Below, one piece after another: positions 21,441 through 33,237 of a stretch of DNA of 64,000 nucleotides. Numbering within the stretch: the stretch's first letter is position 1; each line of letters begins with the position of its first letter. The DNA comes from Chrysaora quinquecirrha (lineage: Eukaryota > Cnidaria > Scyphozoa > Semaeostomeae > Pelagiidae): NCBI GenBank assembly GCA_014526335.1, contig JACTAT010000044.1:2327421-2391420 (forward strand), written 5' to 3'. The translations under genes and the position numbers were made by a program. The notes under the pieces were generated by a model. It was not told the origin of the DNA, made no database searches, and worked only from the letters and a program-made list of their open reading frames with translations.

Positions 21441-23027
21441 GTCTTTTTCTATTGACTATGGTTCTACTAATCTTGTTTGTTGCCACTAATGGACAAGAAG
21501 TGTAAGCACACCCCCATACAACTCCAGTGAATATAGTGAAGTCATGTGGAAGTTTAATTCACATGTTTCTTAATCATAAATTTCTCAAAAAACCGTTTCT
21601 CAAAATTCCTCAATTTTTCTTTACCTCGATCAGCGAATCTACGGTTGTGTTCATAGCAGAAAATCTTGAAAAATACGTGTATTTCCGCGAATCACCAGCG
21701 TGTTGACGCAATTTTTCGGCAACAGCCAATAAAAACAGACTTAGGGAGGTATCCCCTCTTAGGTTAACCAATGAAGAAGCAGAAATTAATAGAGCAAAGA
21801 GGAGAGTTCCTCGCATGTCGCATCATAAACTGTGCACATGGAACTCCCACTTTGAGAACACAAAACTTCGTCAAACAGTGGTCAAGGGCTACGAAACCTT
21901 CAGAGCATGTAAAGCCACCTTTTATCTTTCGAATAACACGAAAAGCGGCCTCAAACTCAACTTCGTTCCCAAGGATATCTGTTGTTGTTGTTGTTAGTTC
22001 AGCCCGCAACAGATACCCTTGGGACCGGTTGACAAAATTTGTCAGTTTTTGGCTTGGAATAATTAGCATAAATTATGTAAATGATTCCAGTCAGTGGCTG
22101 TGGTGGCCACAGCTCTCCAACTCATCAATGAGTTTTGGAAGCTGTACAATATTTTTCCTTCGGTTACACTTGCTTTCAACGATTAATTTGAACCAACATG
22201 AAAAGAAACATGCTTCAAAGAAATCAGTAGAGAGAAATCCATGTTAGCAAGCGCTTGCAGAAGTTATTATGTTTGTTAATTTTGGAAATTTCACCGAGAG
22301 TTTCTGCAAGTCAGAAAGAAATCTTTTTTGTGAATTGGTTAGCTAGATTTTCGCTCATTATTGATACAAAACTTCAGTGCTTTCCTCTTTTACAAGTATT
22401 CAAGAATTTCAGGTGAGATCAATTTATTTAAAGCCTGTAGATTTGTTAAAGATTTATAAGTTGAATCACAAGTTTGGCTTTGCTATTGCATGAGTGAGAT
22501 TTCTTCACTTTGAAATTGTGTTAAAAAATATTGCAAAACTGACTTGATGAGAAAAAGTTCTAGCCAAAACCGTAAACAATCTTATTTTCTAAATACAAAA
22601 TTTTACTGTTTTAGTTCACTTCGGCTTCTTGAAAATTATTTTTTTTTTATCTTTACCTTCCCTTGCTTGCTCAAAATTTTACCGCGGGAAAGCAAATTTA
22701 GGTAGTACTGCTACAAACTTTCTGTAATTTCTTCAAGGAGTAGTTAAACTTTAATTCGCCCGTTTCATAACTTTCCATTTCATAACGTTTCATTTTTTAA
22801 ACAGCAAGTTTTAGCTGTTTTTTTTTTGTCGGGTAGGAATGGAATAGCCCCGGGCCGCAGCAGTTTTGTTTTGAAATTTCTTTCATTCGGCCGAACGCCA
22901 TTTCTAATGTATGCGGACAACAAAATTCTATTGTTCGTTCTTAGCCAATCAGAATGCAGAACATCGAAACCGGTTCCAGGGTCAAATGGGGCAGCGCAGT
23001 GTTCACGTAGAGGTCCTATTTACCCTG
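21441..23027. other. No gene recognised (interior of the 9.1-kb element)
   Basis: The longest frame (21771-22247, 158 aa, plus strand) shows no domain and has poor coding character. There is a short GTT run near 21979. This may be original element sequence. Confidence 0.45.
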
Positions 23028-26000
23028 CAATCCTGGCCATAAGGTGTTGCGAAAAAAGTGAGTTTCCTTCATTTTGTCACTCACTTCAGCAAAAACAGCC
23101 TAATTTTTGAAAATCCCCCCTCCCCCCATTTCAATGTTGTTTCATTATGAAGTACAGTAATGGAAAATGACGGAATTTAAGAAATGTCAACAAACAACAT
23201 TGAGTTGGGGGGAAGGGGGGTCCCTAAATAAAATTATTTCTGTTTCTATAGAAATTCTCAACCCTTATGGCCAAGATTGTCTTTGGAAAAGTGTGAAAAG
23301 CTCCTTGAAGAGTGTGTGTTCTAATGCGCATTATAGCCAAGACTTATATTGAATAGGACACATCAGTCTAAATGGACATTTTCCCCTGCATTAACAACTG
23401 TCTCATTCACCACATCAATATTTTGTGGCCTAGAATGACCAGAATATTGATCCTAATATGCGCGCTCAATTTTGCTGAATTGGCCGGCGAGGTAGCGAGG
23501 CTTGAATAACGTACATGCAATTTTGGCCTGAGCAATTCACTGGCTCTTTGTCTTGTAATGGTTATATTTCGACAATATTCTGTTTCACTCGCGATTTTCT
23601 TGCTTTTTGTATATTTATACTTGTTTCTTCCCCAAGTAAGAAAGATTCTCAACGGGTAACACACGGGTAACGCACGGGTAACGCAACGGGTAACGAAAAT
23701 TTCTTTAAGGCTCAGTACTGATTTTCAACGGGTAACACGGGTAACGGCACATATATTAAAATATTATAGAAATATTTTAATATATTTGCCGTTACCCGTG
23801 TTACCCGTTGAAAATCAGTACAGAGCCTTATAGAAATTTTCGTTACCCGTTGCGTTACCCGTGCGTTACCCGTGCGTTACCCGTTGGCAAATGTTTATAA
23901 TCCTGATTTCGTGCATGAAACTTTAGGTGAGACCTCAGTATGCAAAATTTCTTAACTTCAAATGAATTTTCACGGTAAGGAGACAGGATAAAACTGTTTT
24001 GCTGTTGCCTGAAAGGCAACAAGTCATTAGCTTCATTTGCGACGTTACTTAGTAAATTAACAGAAATTCTAAACCAACTTGAAGTCTAGTCTTATTGGCC
24101 ATCTGGGGCATATCTTTTCATTCAAGTTTCCTATCAATCACTAGCTAATTGATGAAAATTTATCATCAAGTGTTAAGAATGCTTCACAACTTCATGAGAG
24201 ACCAAGTTTCCATAAAAACATCGAGATATTACGAAATTTGGGTGTATTATTATTTACTCACGGCATCATACTTTCCATCAACAATAAACATGCTGATGTC
24301 TATTTCACTAATTTCATCTTTTTCATGCTAAAAACTTGCGCTTTATTTGATCTGTTGCTGGAAAAGCACAAACTTTAACCCCAATAACTCAGATTTTTGC
24401 TACCTAAGGCCCCTCATTTGGTGCCTATCCTATGCCGTGACGTCAGAATACCAATTCAGACGTCATAGCAGAAAATGGAGACACTGCACAAAGATTTCGT
24501 TGGCAGATTTGAGTTCTACAGGCAAAAATTATATAGGATTGACCCTTGTGATATGTTTCTGTAAGCTTTAGGCAAAAACATTTCTCAGACAATCCTGGCC
24601 ATAAGGTGTTGCGAAAAAAGTGAGTTTCCTTCATTTTGTCACTCACTTCAGCAAAAACAGCCTAATTTTTGAAAATCCCCCCTCCCCCCATTTCAATGTT
24701 GTTTCATTATGAAGTACAGTAATGGAAAATGACGGAATTTAAGAAATGTCAACAAACAACATTGAGTTGGGGGGAAGGGGGGTCCCTAAATAAAATTATT
24801 TCTGTTTCTATAGAAATTCTCAACCCTTATGGCCAAGATTGTCTTTGGAAAAGTGTGAAAAGCTCCTTGAAGAGTGTGTGTTCTAATGCGCATTATAGCC
24901 AAGACTTATATTGAATAGGACACATCAGTCTAAATGGACATTTTCCCCTGCATTAACAACTGTCTCATTCACCACATCAATATTTTGTGGCCTAGAATGA
25001 CCAGAATATTGATCCTAATATGCGCGCTCAATTTTGCTGAATTGGCCGGCGAGGTAGCGAGGCTTGAATAACGTACATGCAATTTTGGCCTGAGCAATTC
25101 ACTGGCTCTTTGTCTTGTAATGGTTATATTTCGACAATATTCTGTTTCACTCGCGATTTTCTTGCTTTTGTATATTTATACTTGTTTCTTCCCAAGTAAG
25201 AAAGATTCTCAAGTAAGTAACGCACGGTAACAGGTAACGAAAATTTCTTTAGGCTCAGTACTGATTTTCAACGGTAACACGGGTAACGGCACATATATTA
25301 AAATATTATAGAAATATTTTAATATATTTGCCGTTACCCGTGTTACCCGTTGAAAATCAGTACAGAGCCTTATAGAAATTTTCGTTACCCGTTGCGTTAC
25401 CCGTGCGTTACCCGTGCGTTACCCGTTGGCAAATGTTTATAATCCTGATTTCGTGCATGAAACTTTAGGTGAGACCTCAGTATGCAAAATTTCTTAACTT
25501 CAAATGAATTTTCACGGTAAGGAGACAGGATAAAACTGTTTTGCTGTTGCCTGAAAGGCAACAAGTCATTAGCTTCATTTGCGACGTTACTTAGTAAATT
25601 AACAGAAATTCTAAACCAACTTGAAGTCTAGTCTTATTGGCCATCTGGGGCATATCTTTTCATTCAAGTTTCCTATCAATCACTAGCTAATTGATGAAAA
25701 TTTATCATCAAGTGTTAAGAATGCTTCACAACTTCATGAGAGACCAAGTTTCCATAAAAACATCGAGATATTACGAAATTTGGGTGTATTATTATTTACT
25801 CACGGCATCATACTTTCCATCAACAATAAACATGCTGATGTCTATTTCACTAATTTCATCTTTTCATGCTAAAACTTGCGCTTTATTTGATCTGTTGCTG
25901 GAAAAGCACAAACTTTAACCCCAATAACTCAGATTTTTGCTACCTAAGGCCCCTCATTTGGTGCCTATCCTATGCCGTGACGTCAGAATACCAATTCAGA

Positions 26001-27933
26001 CGTCATAGCAGAAAATGGAGACACTGCACAAAGATTTCGTTGGCAGATTTGAGTTCTACAGGCAAAATTATATAGGATTGACCCTTGTGATATGTTTCTG
26101 TAAGCTTTAGGCAAAACATTTCTCAGACAATCCTGGCCATAAGGTGTTGCGAAAAAGTGAGTTTCCTTCATTTTGTCACTCACTTCAGCAAAACAGCCTA
26201 ATTTTGAAAATCCCCCTCCCCCATTTCAATGTTGTTTCATTATGAAGTACAGTAATGGAAAATGACGGAATTTAAGAAATGTCAACAAACAACATTGAGT
26301 TGGGGGGAAGGGGGGTCCCTAAATAAAATTATTTCTGTTTCTATAGAAATTCTCAACCCTTATGGCCAAGATTGTCTTTGGAAAAGTGTGAAAAGCTCCT
26401 TGAAGAGTGTGTGTTCTAATGCGCATTATAGCCAAGACTTATATTGAATAGGACACATCAGTCTAAATGGACATTTTCCCCTGCATTAACAACTGTCTCA
26501 TTCACCACATCAATATTTTGTGGCCTAGAATGACCAGAATATTGATCCTAATATGCGCGCTCAATTTTGCTGAATTGGCCGGCGAGGTAGCGAGGCTTGA
26601 ATAACGTACATGCAATTTTGGCCTGAGCAATTCACTGGCTCTTTGTCTTGTAATGGTTATATTTCGACAATATTCTGTTTCACTCGCGATTTTCTTGCTT
26701 TTGTATATTTATACTTGTTTCTTCCCAAGTAAGAAAGATTCTCAACAGGTAACACACAGGTAACGCACAGGTAACGCAACAGGTAACGAAAATTTCTTTA
26801 AGGCTCAGTACTGATTTTCAACGGTAACACGGGTAACGGCACATATATTAAAATATTATAGAAATATTTTAATATATTTGCCGTTACCTGTGTTACCTGT
26901 TGAAAATCAGTACAGAGCCTTATAGAAATTTTCGTTACCTGTTGCGTTACCTGTGCGTTACCCGTGCGTTACCCGTTGGCAAATGTTTATAATCCTGATT
27001 TCGTGCATGAAACTTTAGGTGAGACCTCAGTATGCAAAATTTCTTAACTTCAAATGAATTTTCACGGTAAGGAGACAGGATAAAACTGTTTTGCTGTTGC
27101 CTGAAAGGCAACAAGTCATTAGCTTCATTTGCGACGTTACTTAGTAAATTAACAGAAATTCTAAACCAACTTGAAGTCTAGTCTTATTGGCCATCTGGGG
27201 CATATCTTTTCATTCAAGTTTCCTATCAATCACTAGCTAATTGATGAAAATTTATCATCAAGTGTTAAGAATGCTTCACAACTTCATGAGAGACCAAGTT
27301 TCCATAAAACATCGAGATATTACGAAATTTGGGTGTATTATTATTTACTCACGGCATCATACTTTCCATCAACAATAAACATGCTGATGTCTATTTCACT
27401 AATTTCATCTTTTTCATGCTAAAAACTTGCGCTTTATTTGATCTGTTGCTGGAAAAGCACAAACTTTAACCCCAATAACTCAGATTTTTGCTACCTAAGG
27501 CCCCTCATTTGGTGCCTATCCTATGCCGTGACGTCAGAATACCAATTCAGACGTCATAGCAGAAAATGGAGACACTGCACAAAGATTTCGTTGGCAGATT
27601 TGAGTTCTACAGGCAAAAATTATATAGGATTGACCCTTGTGATATGTTTCTGTAAGCTTTAGGCAAAAACATTTCTCAGACAATCCTGGCCATAAGGTGT
27701 TGCGAAAAAAGTGAGTTTCCTTCATTTTGTCACTCACTTCAGCAAAAACAGCCTAATTTTTGAAAATCCCCCCTCCCCCCATTTCAATGTTGTTTCATTA
27801 TGAAGTACAGTAATGGAAAATGACGGAATTTAAGAAATGTCAACAAACAACATTGAGTTGGGGGGAAGGGGGGTCCCTAAATAAAATTATTTCTGTTTCT
27901 ATAGAAATTCTCAACCCTTATGGCCAAGATTGT
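23028..27933 (+). repeat. Tandem array of a ~1.55-kb unit, 3 copies plus 253 bp
   Basis: Units start CAATCCTGGCCATAAGGTGT at 23028, 24590, 26128 and 27681, with lengths 1562, 1538 and 1553 bp. The fourth copy ends near 27933 in GGCCAAGATTGT. Copies are nearly identical apart from homopolymer-length changes and CpG changes. The small repeated frames (61, 60, 74 and 67 aa) recur because the DNA recurs; their ends shift with indels, so coding is unlikely. Each unit carries a GGGTAAC hairpin. Confidence 0.95.
23650..23886. repeat. GGGTAAC-motif hairpin, one per 1.55-kb unit
   Basis: A 237-bp inverted repeat with outer ends CAACGGGTAAC and GTTACCCGTTG, six ACGGGTAAC motifs per arm, and an AT-rich centre (AATATTATAGAAATATT). 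Equivalent hairpins lie at about 25210-25428 (left arm shortened) and 26743-26978 (several motifs changed to ACAGGTAAC). It looks like a small foldback MITE amplified with the tandem unit. No target duplication was found. Confidence 0.85.
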
Positions 27934-28257
27934 GGGTACGAGGTTGGCCTCAAACTATCACCCACCAGCCCAAAGATACGATTTTACGAACACCTACCTT
28001 GGCTAGGCCGTTTTCTGGTTGCTCCGCAAATCGAAGTAGAAAACACAGAAAAGCGTCTAGTTTCTTTAAAATATGATCTCATTTCATTAGATAAGTAATT
28101 ATTCTACTTGAAAATGAAAATTTGGTTTGAATAACTCTTTTTAACTAATTTTGACGATTTTTGAAACACGCGGCTTGTTTTCGTTTTTGCTGCGAGCCGC
28201 CATTATGGCAAAATTTTCACCTAATCCATAACGGCTCTAGAAACCATGAAAACGCTT
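27934..28257. other. No gene recognised
   Basis: Sequence between the tandem array and the right arm of the 9.1-kb element. A 92-aa frame crosses from the array and has no domain. Confidence 0.45.
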
Positions 28258-28760
28258 ATTGAAAAATTGCACATTATTAAGGTGTTATCGGACAGGATAC
28301 TGCTTAAAAACTAAAGAAATCAACGTAAAAGGCAACCGGGTAAACTTTGATAACACGGGTCAGTGAAGTCAGTGTTTTCGTTTTTGCCTATAGCTAAAGT
28401 GGAAAACACTGACCCGAAAAACACTGACTTTTTCCAATGTAAGGTATATTGAAAAATTTCACATTTTTAAGGTGTAATCGGACTGGTTACTGCTTAAAAA
28501 CCAAAGAAATTAACGTAAAAGGCAACAGGGTAAACTTTGATAACACGGGTCAGTGAAGTCAGTGTTTTCGTTTTTTGCCTATAGCAAAAGTGGAAAACAC
28601 TGACCTCTCTATTATGGACTTAATTATAAAGCAGAATCAGTTAATTTAACCACTGATTGCTTTAATGTTGTTTACAATTGAAAAAAAGAAGATTTTTTCA
28701 AAAAGGAAAAAAGTTAGTGAAATCAGTGAAGTCAGTGAAGTCAGTGTTTTCCACCTGGCC
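28258..28760. repeat. Right terminal inverted repeat of the 9.1-kb element
   Basis: Reverse complement of 19650-20172, with the same two ~190-bp blocks and terminal TCAGTGAAGTCAGTG units ending CCACCTGGCC. Divergence from the left arm is small. Confidence 0.85.
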
Positions 28761-28885
28761 CAAACTACGACTAATAATATTACTGTTTCAAAATCCGGAC
28801 TACTTAGGCCATCGGGAACAAATTTTTGTCCCTCCAATCAGAGAGCGGCATTTCTCGGAGAAGAGTTTGAGGCTGCACGCAGGCT

Positions 28886-30608
28886 ATATAATCATCGTCC
28901 TTAATCACCATGGTTTAATTAAACTTGGCAACCTTAACTCGAAACAACTTGTTTATTCCAAAACTTGATAAGTTAATGAGCATCGCTTCATCTAATGCAC
29001 AATAATGATTTCTAAGGCTAAATTGATACTGTCGGCTCAACTATAACAAACAACAAACAAACAGGCACTACTCAGCCTTTCACAAGCACTATGATAGTCC
29101 TTATTACCGCAGACACTACTGCCGTTGCATACTTGAACTCAAAATACAACTAGGATGCAAATGCTTTCACAAGACACTTGCACAAAATAGCAATTAAACC
29201 AAACAATAACCCAACTTGCCTAATTCTAGTTAGATTTGCGAACGAAATCCTTTGCATTTAATTTACCAGTATTACATACCTCCCATTCCTAACAAAAGGA
29301 ATCGTCCTCGATTCTTAGTTAATCTACATACAGTTACGTAGCCGATTAATAATGATCTAATCGCCGTACTGAATAAATTACCTTCATAACGATGCGACAA
29401 AATTTCGTATTAAAACAACTGCAATGTTCTCTGTTCAACTCAGTTCGAAGACACGTAGTTCAAAGAGTTCCCTTGGCTTGATAACATTGTCTCACGAATG
29501 CATTTAGGTTGATTTTTCAGGGTGTTCGAACTGTTAATCTCATAGATAAGGTGTTCGTCGCCTTCATCGGTCAAAATGCATGCTCTCTGCAGCATCAACA
29601 AAGTATATGCTTGTTTAGGGTGTGCGTTACTCCTTTGATGTAGAAAAGACATACGTCGCCTATCAAATCGCAAAATACCATGTTAATAGAAATGTCAGAG
29701 CTTAATCATGTGTCCGAACTTGTCCATTTACTTCATCATTCTAACCAAGTTCTTCAATGTCTTTCAGTCACGTCTTTGCATTACTTTCTCATCACCTCGG
29801 CTCTGCTAAATTAGGTTCGAGATCTGTTTCCAGCATCTTTAAAATAATCCCACACCTGACACCAATGTAAAACCGTTTTATTGTGCGCCGAGCGGTCCGT
29901 CGAATGCATTCATGTCCACATAGATGAGCACAGAGAGAGGATCACCGGACAAAGATGACAACTTGAATACATGCACGTACATGTCGCTATGATGCATGTG
30001 GTTCGGCGAGGTGACTTAACCAATCCCTGCCATTGAACCTTAACTCTCCTTTTTCTAATCTAAAGCATCTTGCTTATAAATACAATGAACAATAGGGTCT
30101 TACTCATACTTTAAATATGAACATGATTGGTCAGTTTGCAATAATTATAATCCGATACAAAGATTCTTCTCCTCTAATTACTCCTGGTAACATTTTGGTC
30201 TTAATCCAAAAGCTAATGGACATGAATATAATCATCGTCCTTAATCACCATGGTTTAATTAAACTTGGCAACCTTAACTCGAAACAACTTGTTTATTCCA
30301 AAACTTGATAAGTTAATGAGCATCGCTTCATCTAATGCACAATTATGATTTCTAAGGCGAAATTGATACTGTCGGCTCAACTATAACAAACAACAAACAA
30401 ACAGGCACTACTCAGCCTTTCACAAGCACTGATAGTCCTTATTACCGCAGACACTACTGCCGTTCCATACTTGAACTCAAAATACAACTAGGATGCAAAT
30501 GCTTTCACAAGACACTTGCTCCAAATAGCAATTAAACCAAACAATAACCCAACTTGCCTAATTCTAGTTAGAATTGCGAACGAAATCCTGTGCATTTACA
30601 GTATTACA
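28886..30608 (-). mobile_element. Non-autonomous LTR-type element, likely Ty3/gypsy-derived
   Basis: Direct repeats of about 385-390 bp at 28886-29276 and 30226-30608 flank about 950 bp of non-coding DNA. On the minus strand the repeat begins TGTAATACTG and is preceded by a purine run (GGAATGGGAGGTA) that fits a polypurine tract next to a 3' LTR. The internal segment is related to that at 39667-40499 (AGGAATCGTCCTCGATTCT, TTTTCAGGGTGTTCGAA and GTTCGTCGCCTTC are shared). No gag-pol remains and no target duplication was found. Confidence 0.65.
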
Positions 30609-31369
30609 TTCTAGCAAACTGGGTAACCGGGATTTTAAAGTAGGTTTGGACTCTTTGGTGGTGGGTGGTCATTTTAAGACTTGGGAACATTCTTGCAAAT
30701 CAATGGTTGTGACGTCATCGATGACGCAGAAAAGTTACGGTCAGTGAAAATCTGACTTTTGAATTTTGTGTTTTTTAATGATATTGACGGAAAAAAACAT
30801 CTCAAATGGAGCAAAAAATTATACAACACCAATTCGATTTGGCTTAATACTCAGAAGTTATTCTGATTCGAAATTTGTGTGACGTCATCAAAACGAAAAA
30901 CTGATATTTTGAGTCTTAACCGTTTCGTGCATAAATCTTTCTTTTGATGTGTTCAGCGTTACTTTTAGGATAAAAACATCATGTTCTCTGTCACTTACGC
31001 TAATTTCTGTCATTTCGAACCTTTAATTATGAAGAATGCTCGTAATTTCTAATGCGATGCAGCTATGGTGCCGAACTACTATGAATGTTGAAAAAGATGA
31101 AAAACTTGAAACATTTTCTGCTTACTTTCTCTGAGAATGGTGATATGATTGAGCTAGATAGAGCGAAGTACTAAAAAGTGGATCCAAGGTAAACATATAC
31201 CAAAAATAGGGGCACTGCTTACAAAAGTTGAACAGCCGTCTTTGATACGTGGTTAGAGGGAATACTCACTTGGTTAGGAAGAAGTGCTAGAAGAAAGAGG
31301 GGAACAGCCATGGAGTGTTGAGTTTCATTGCATATATGAAACTCCATAACATCAATAGGTTTGTCCATT

Positions 31370-32190
31370 TCAGTGCCTATGCCTACGCCTATATCTGTGC
31401 CTTAGCCTACACCTATGCCTACAACTACACCTACACCTGTGCCTATGTCCTCGCTTATGCTTATGCCTATGCCTTCACCTATACCTGTGCCTATACCTTC
31501 GCCTATGCCTACACCTATATCTGTGCCTTAGCCTACACCTATGCCTACAACTACACCTACACCTGTGCCTATGTCATCGCTTATGCCTATGCCTATGCCT
31601 TCACCTATGCCTACGCCTATATCTGTGCCTTAGCCTACACCTATGCCTTCATCTACACCTACACCTGTGCCTATGTCATCGCTTATGCTTATGCCTATGC
31701 CTTCACCTATACCTCTGCCTATACCTTCGCCTATGCCCACACCTATATCTGTGCCTTAGCCTACACCTATGCCTACAACTACACCTACACCTGTGCCTAT
31801 GTCATCGCTTATGCCTATGCCTTCACCTATACCTGTGCCTATACCTTCGCCTATGCCTACACCTATATCTGTGCCTTAGCCTACACCTATGCCTACATCT
31901 ACACCGACGCCTGTGCCTATGCCTTCGCCTACACTAATGCCTATATCTCACCTACACCTGTACCTAAGGCTTGTCCGATGCCTATGCCGTCATCTACACA
32001 TACGCCTGTGCCTATGCCTTCGCCTATGCCTTTGCCTACATCTCACCTAGGCCTGTGTCTATGCCTTCGCCTATGCCTATGCCTACACCTATACCTGTGC
32101 CTTAGCCTAGACCTTTGCTTCATCTACACCTACACTTGTTCCTATGCCTTCGCCTGTGCGATTGCCTACAACTTATCGACATAGGTGTCT
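31370..32190 (+). repeat. GCCTAT/CACCTA minisatellite
   Basis: 6-bp units (GCCTAT, GCCTAC, ACCTAT, ACCTGT) organised into a higher-order period of about 126 bp. This keeps a 289-aa frame open (31315-32184) reading Ala-Tyr-Thr-Tyr-Cys patterns. I see no promoter, signal or family that makes this a protein, and treat the frame as a product of periodicity. Confidence 0.85.
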
Positions 32191-32580
32191 GCCGTCTTCT
32201 CGAGCATTTATGGCTACATAAATCAAAATAAAGACCGTGGTCATAAAAAAGTACTTCGCTCTATCCAGCTCAATCATATTACCATTTTCAAGGAAAGTAA
32301 GCAGAAAATGTTTTATCTTTATCATTTTTTTCAACATTCATAGTCGTTCGGAACCCTAGCTGCATCGCAATAGAAATTACGAGCATTCTTCGTAATTTAA
32401 GGTTTGAAATGACAAAAATAAGCGTAAGTGACCGAGAACATGATGTTTTTATTCTAAAAGTAACGCTGAACATATCAAAAGAAAAATTTATGCACGAAAC
32501 GGTGACTCAAAGTCAAAATATCAGTTCTGCGTTTTCATGACGTCACACACATTTCGAATCGTAATAACTTCTGAGTATTA

Positions 32581-32994
32581 GGGCCTGTTTATATGGGGAA
32601 AATCATCCCACCTTCCAGCCCTGTAGCTGAGAGGTGAGATCTCACCTTCCAATACAAACCTCTGTGATTTTCATCTTCTGTTTATATGGAAAACGTTTCA
32701 TCCCGGTCAGGTGAGATCTCACTCGCTGAGAGGTGGGATCTCACCTGGGTGGGATGAAATTCTCTCATATAAACGATGGAAGGTGGGATAAAAGCTGGAC
32801 GGTGGGATGAAATTGCTCATTATGCGCAAGCGCCAGAAATAATCCTATTGTCTGAAAAATTAAACAAAAGCGGAAATATGAGACAAGTGGCTGGAAGGTG
32901 GGATGAATTCTACATATAAACTCTTGAAAATTTCGTCCCACTGCTCAGCTGACGGGCTGGAAGGTGGGATGATTTTGTCCATATAAACAGGTCC
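32581..32994. mobile_element. PIF/Harbinger-like MITE with TTA duplication
   Basis: 414 bp with ends GGGCCTGTTTATATGG and CCATATAAACAGGTCC, flanked by TTA (32578-32580 and 32995-32997). The uninterrupted sequence survives in the other arm of the host element (complement of 30850-30870, CTGAGTATTAAGCC), which confirms a 3-bp TTA duplication. The interior has GAGATCTCACC and GGTGGGATGA repeats. Confidence 0.88.
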
Positions 32995-33237
32995 TTAAGC
33001 CAAATCGAATTGGTGTTGTAAATTTTTTTGCTCCATTTGAGATGTTTTTTTTTCCGTCAATATCATTAAAAACACAAAATTCAAAAGTCAGATTTTCACT
33101 GACCGTAACTTTTCTACGTCATCGATGACGTCACAACCATTGATTTGCAAGAATGTTCCCAAGTCTTAAAATGACCACCCACCACCAAAGAGTCCAAACC
33201 TACTTTAAAATCCCGGTTACCCAGTTTGCTAGAATGT

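Larger units (their letters stand above)
19650..28760. mobile_element. 9.1-kb composite inverted-repeat element, 10-bp TSD
   Basis: The ends are GGCCAGGTGGAAAACACTGA and its reverse complement. The arms (19650 to about 20172, and about 28258 to 28760) share over 500 bp including two tandem ~190-bp blocks each. The 10-bp target duplication CAAACTACGA is perfect (19640-19649 and 28761-28770), so the whole 9111 bp behaved as one unit at insertion or grew after it. The interior holds a LINE C-terminal fragment, unrecognised sequence and a 1.55-kb tandem array. No transposase was seen, so it is non-autonomous. Confidence 0.88.
30606..33237. mobile_element. Long-inverted-repeat (foldback) element with minisatellite core
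   Basis: Left arm 30606-31176, right arm about 32245-33237 (interrupted by a 414-bp MITE). Both ends read ACATTCTAGCAAACTGGGTA inward, and the arms pair for about 570 bp. The core (31370-32190) is a GCCTAT/CACCTA minisatellite. The left end abuts the retroelement repeat that ends at 30608, and no target duplication is visible, so the original left flank was probably lost or replaced. Confidence 0.85.

Noticed and set aside
21771..22247. 158-aa frame as a host gene
   Set aside because: No domain, no homologous motif, poor coding character, inside a mobile element.
23028..27933. CRISPR-like array or a repeated gene family
   Set aside because: The units are 1.55 kb, contiguous and without short repeat-spacer structure; the repeated short frames shift with indels.
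31315..32184. 289-aa Tyr/Ala/Thr/Cys repeat protein
   Set aside because: A 6-bp repeat keeps the frame open; no unique domain, signal or regulatory context supports a gene.
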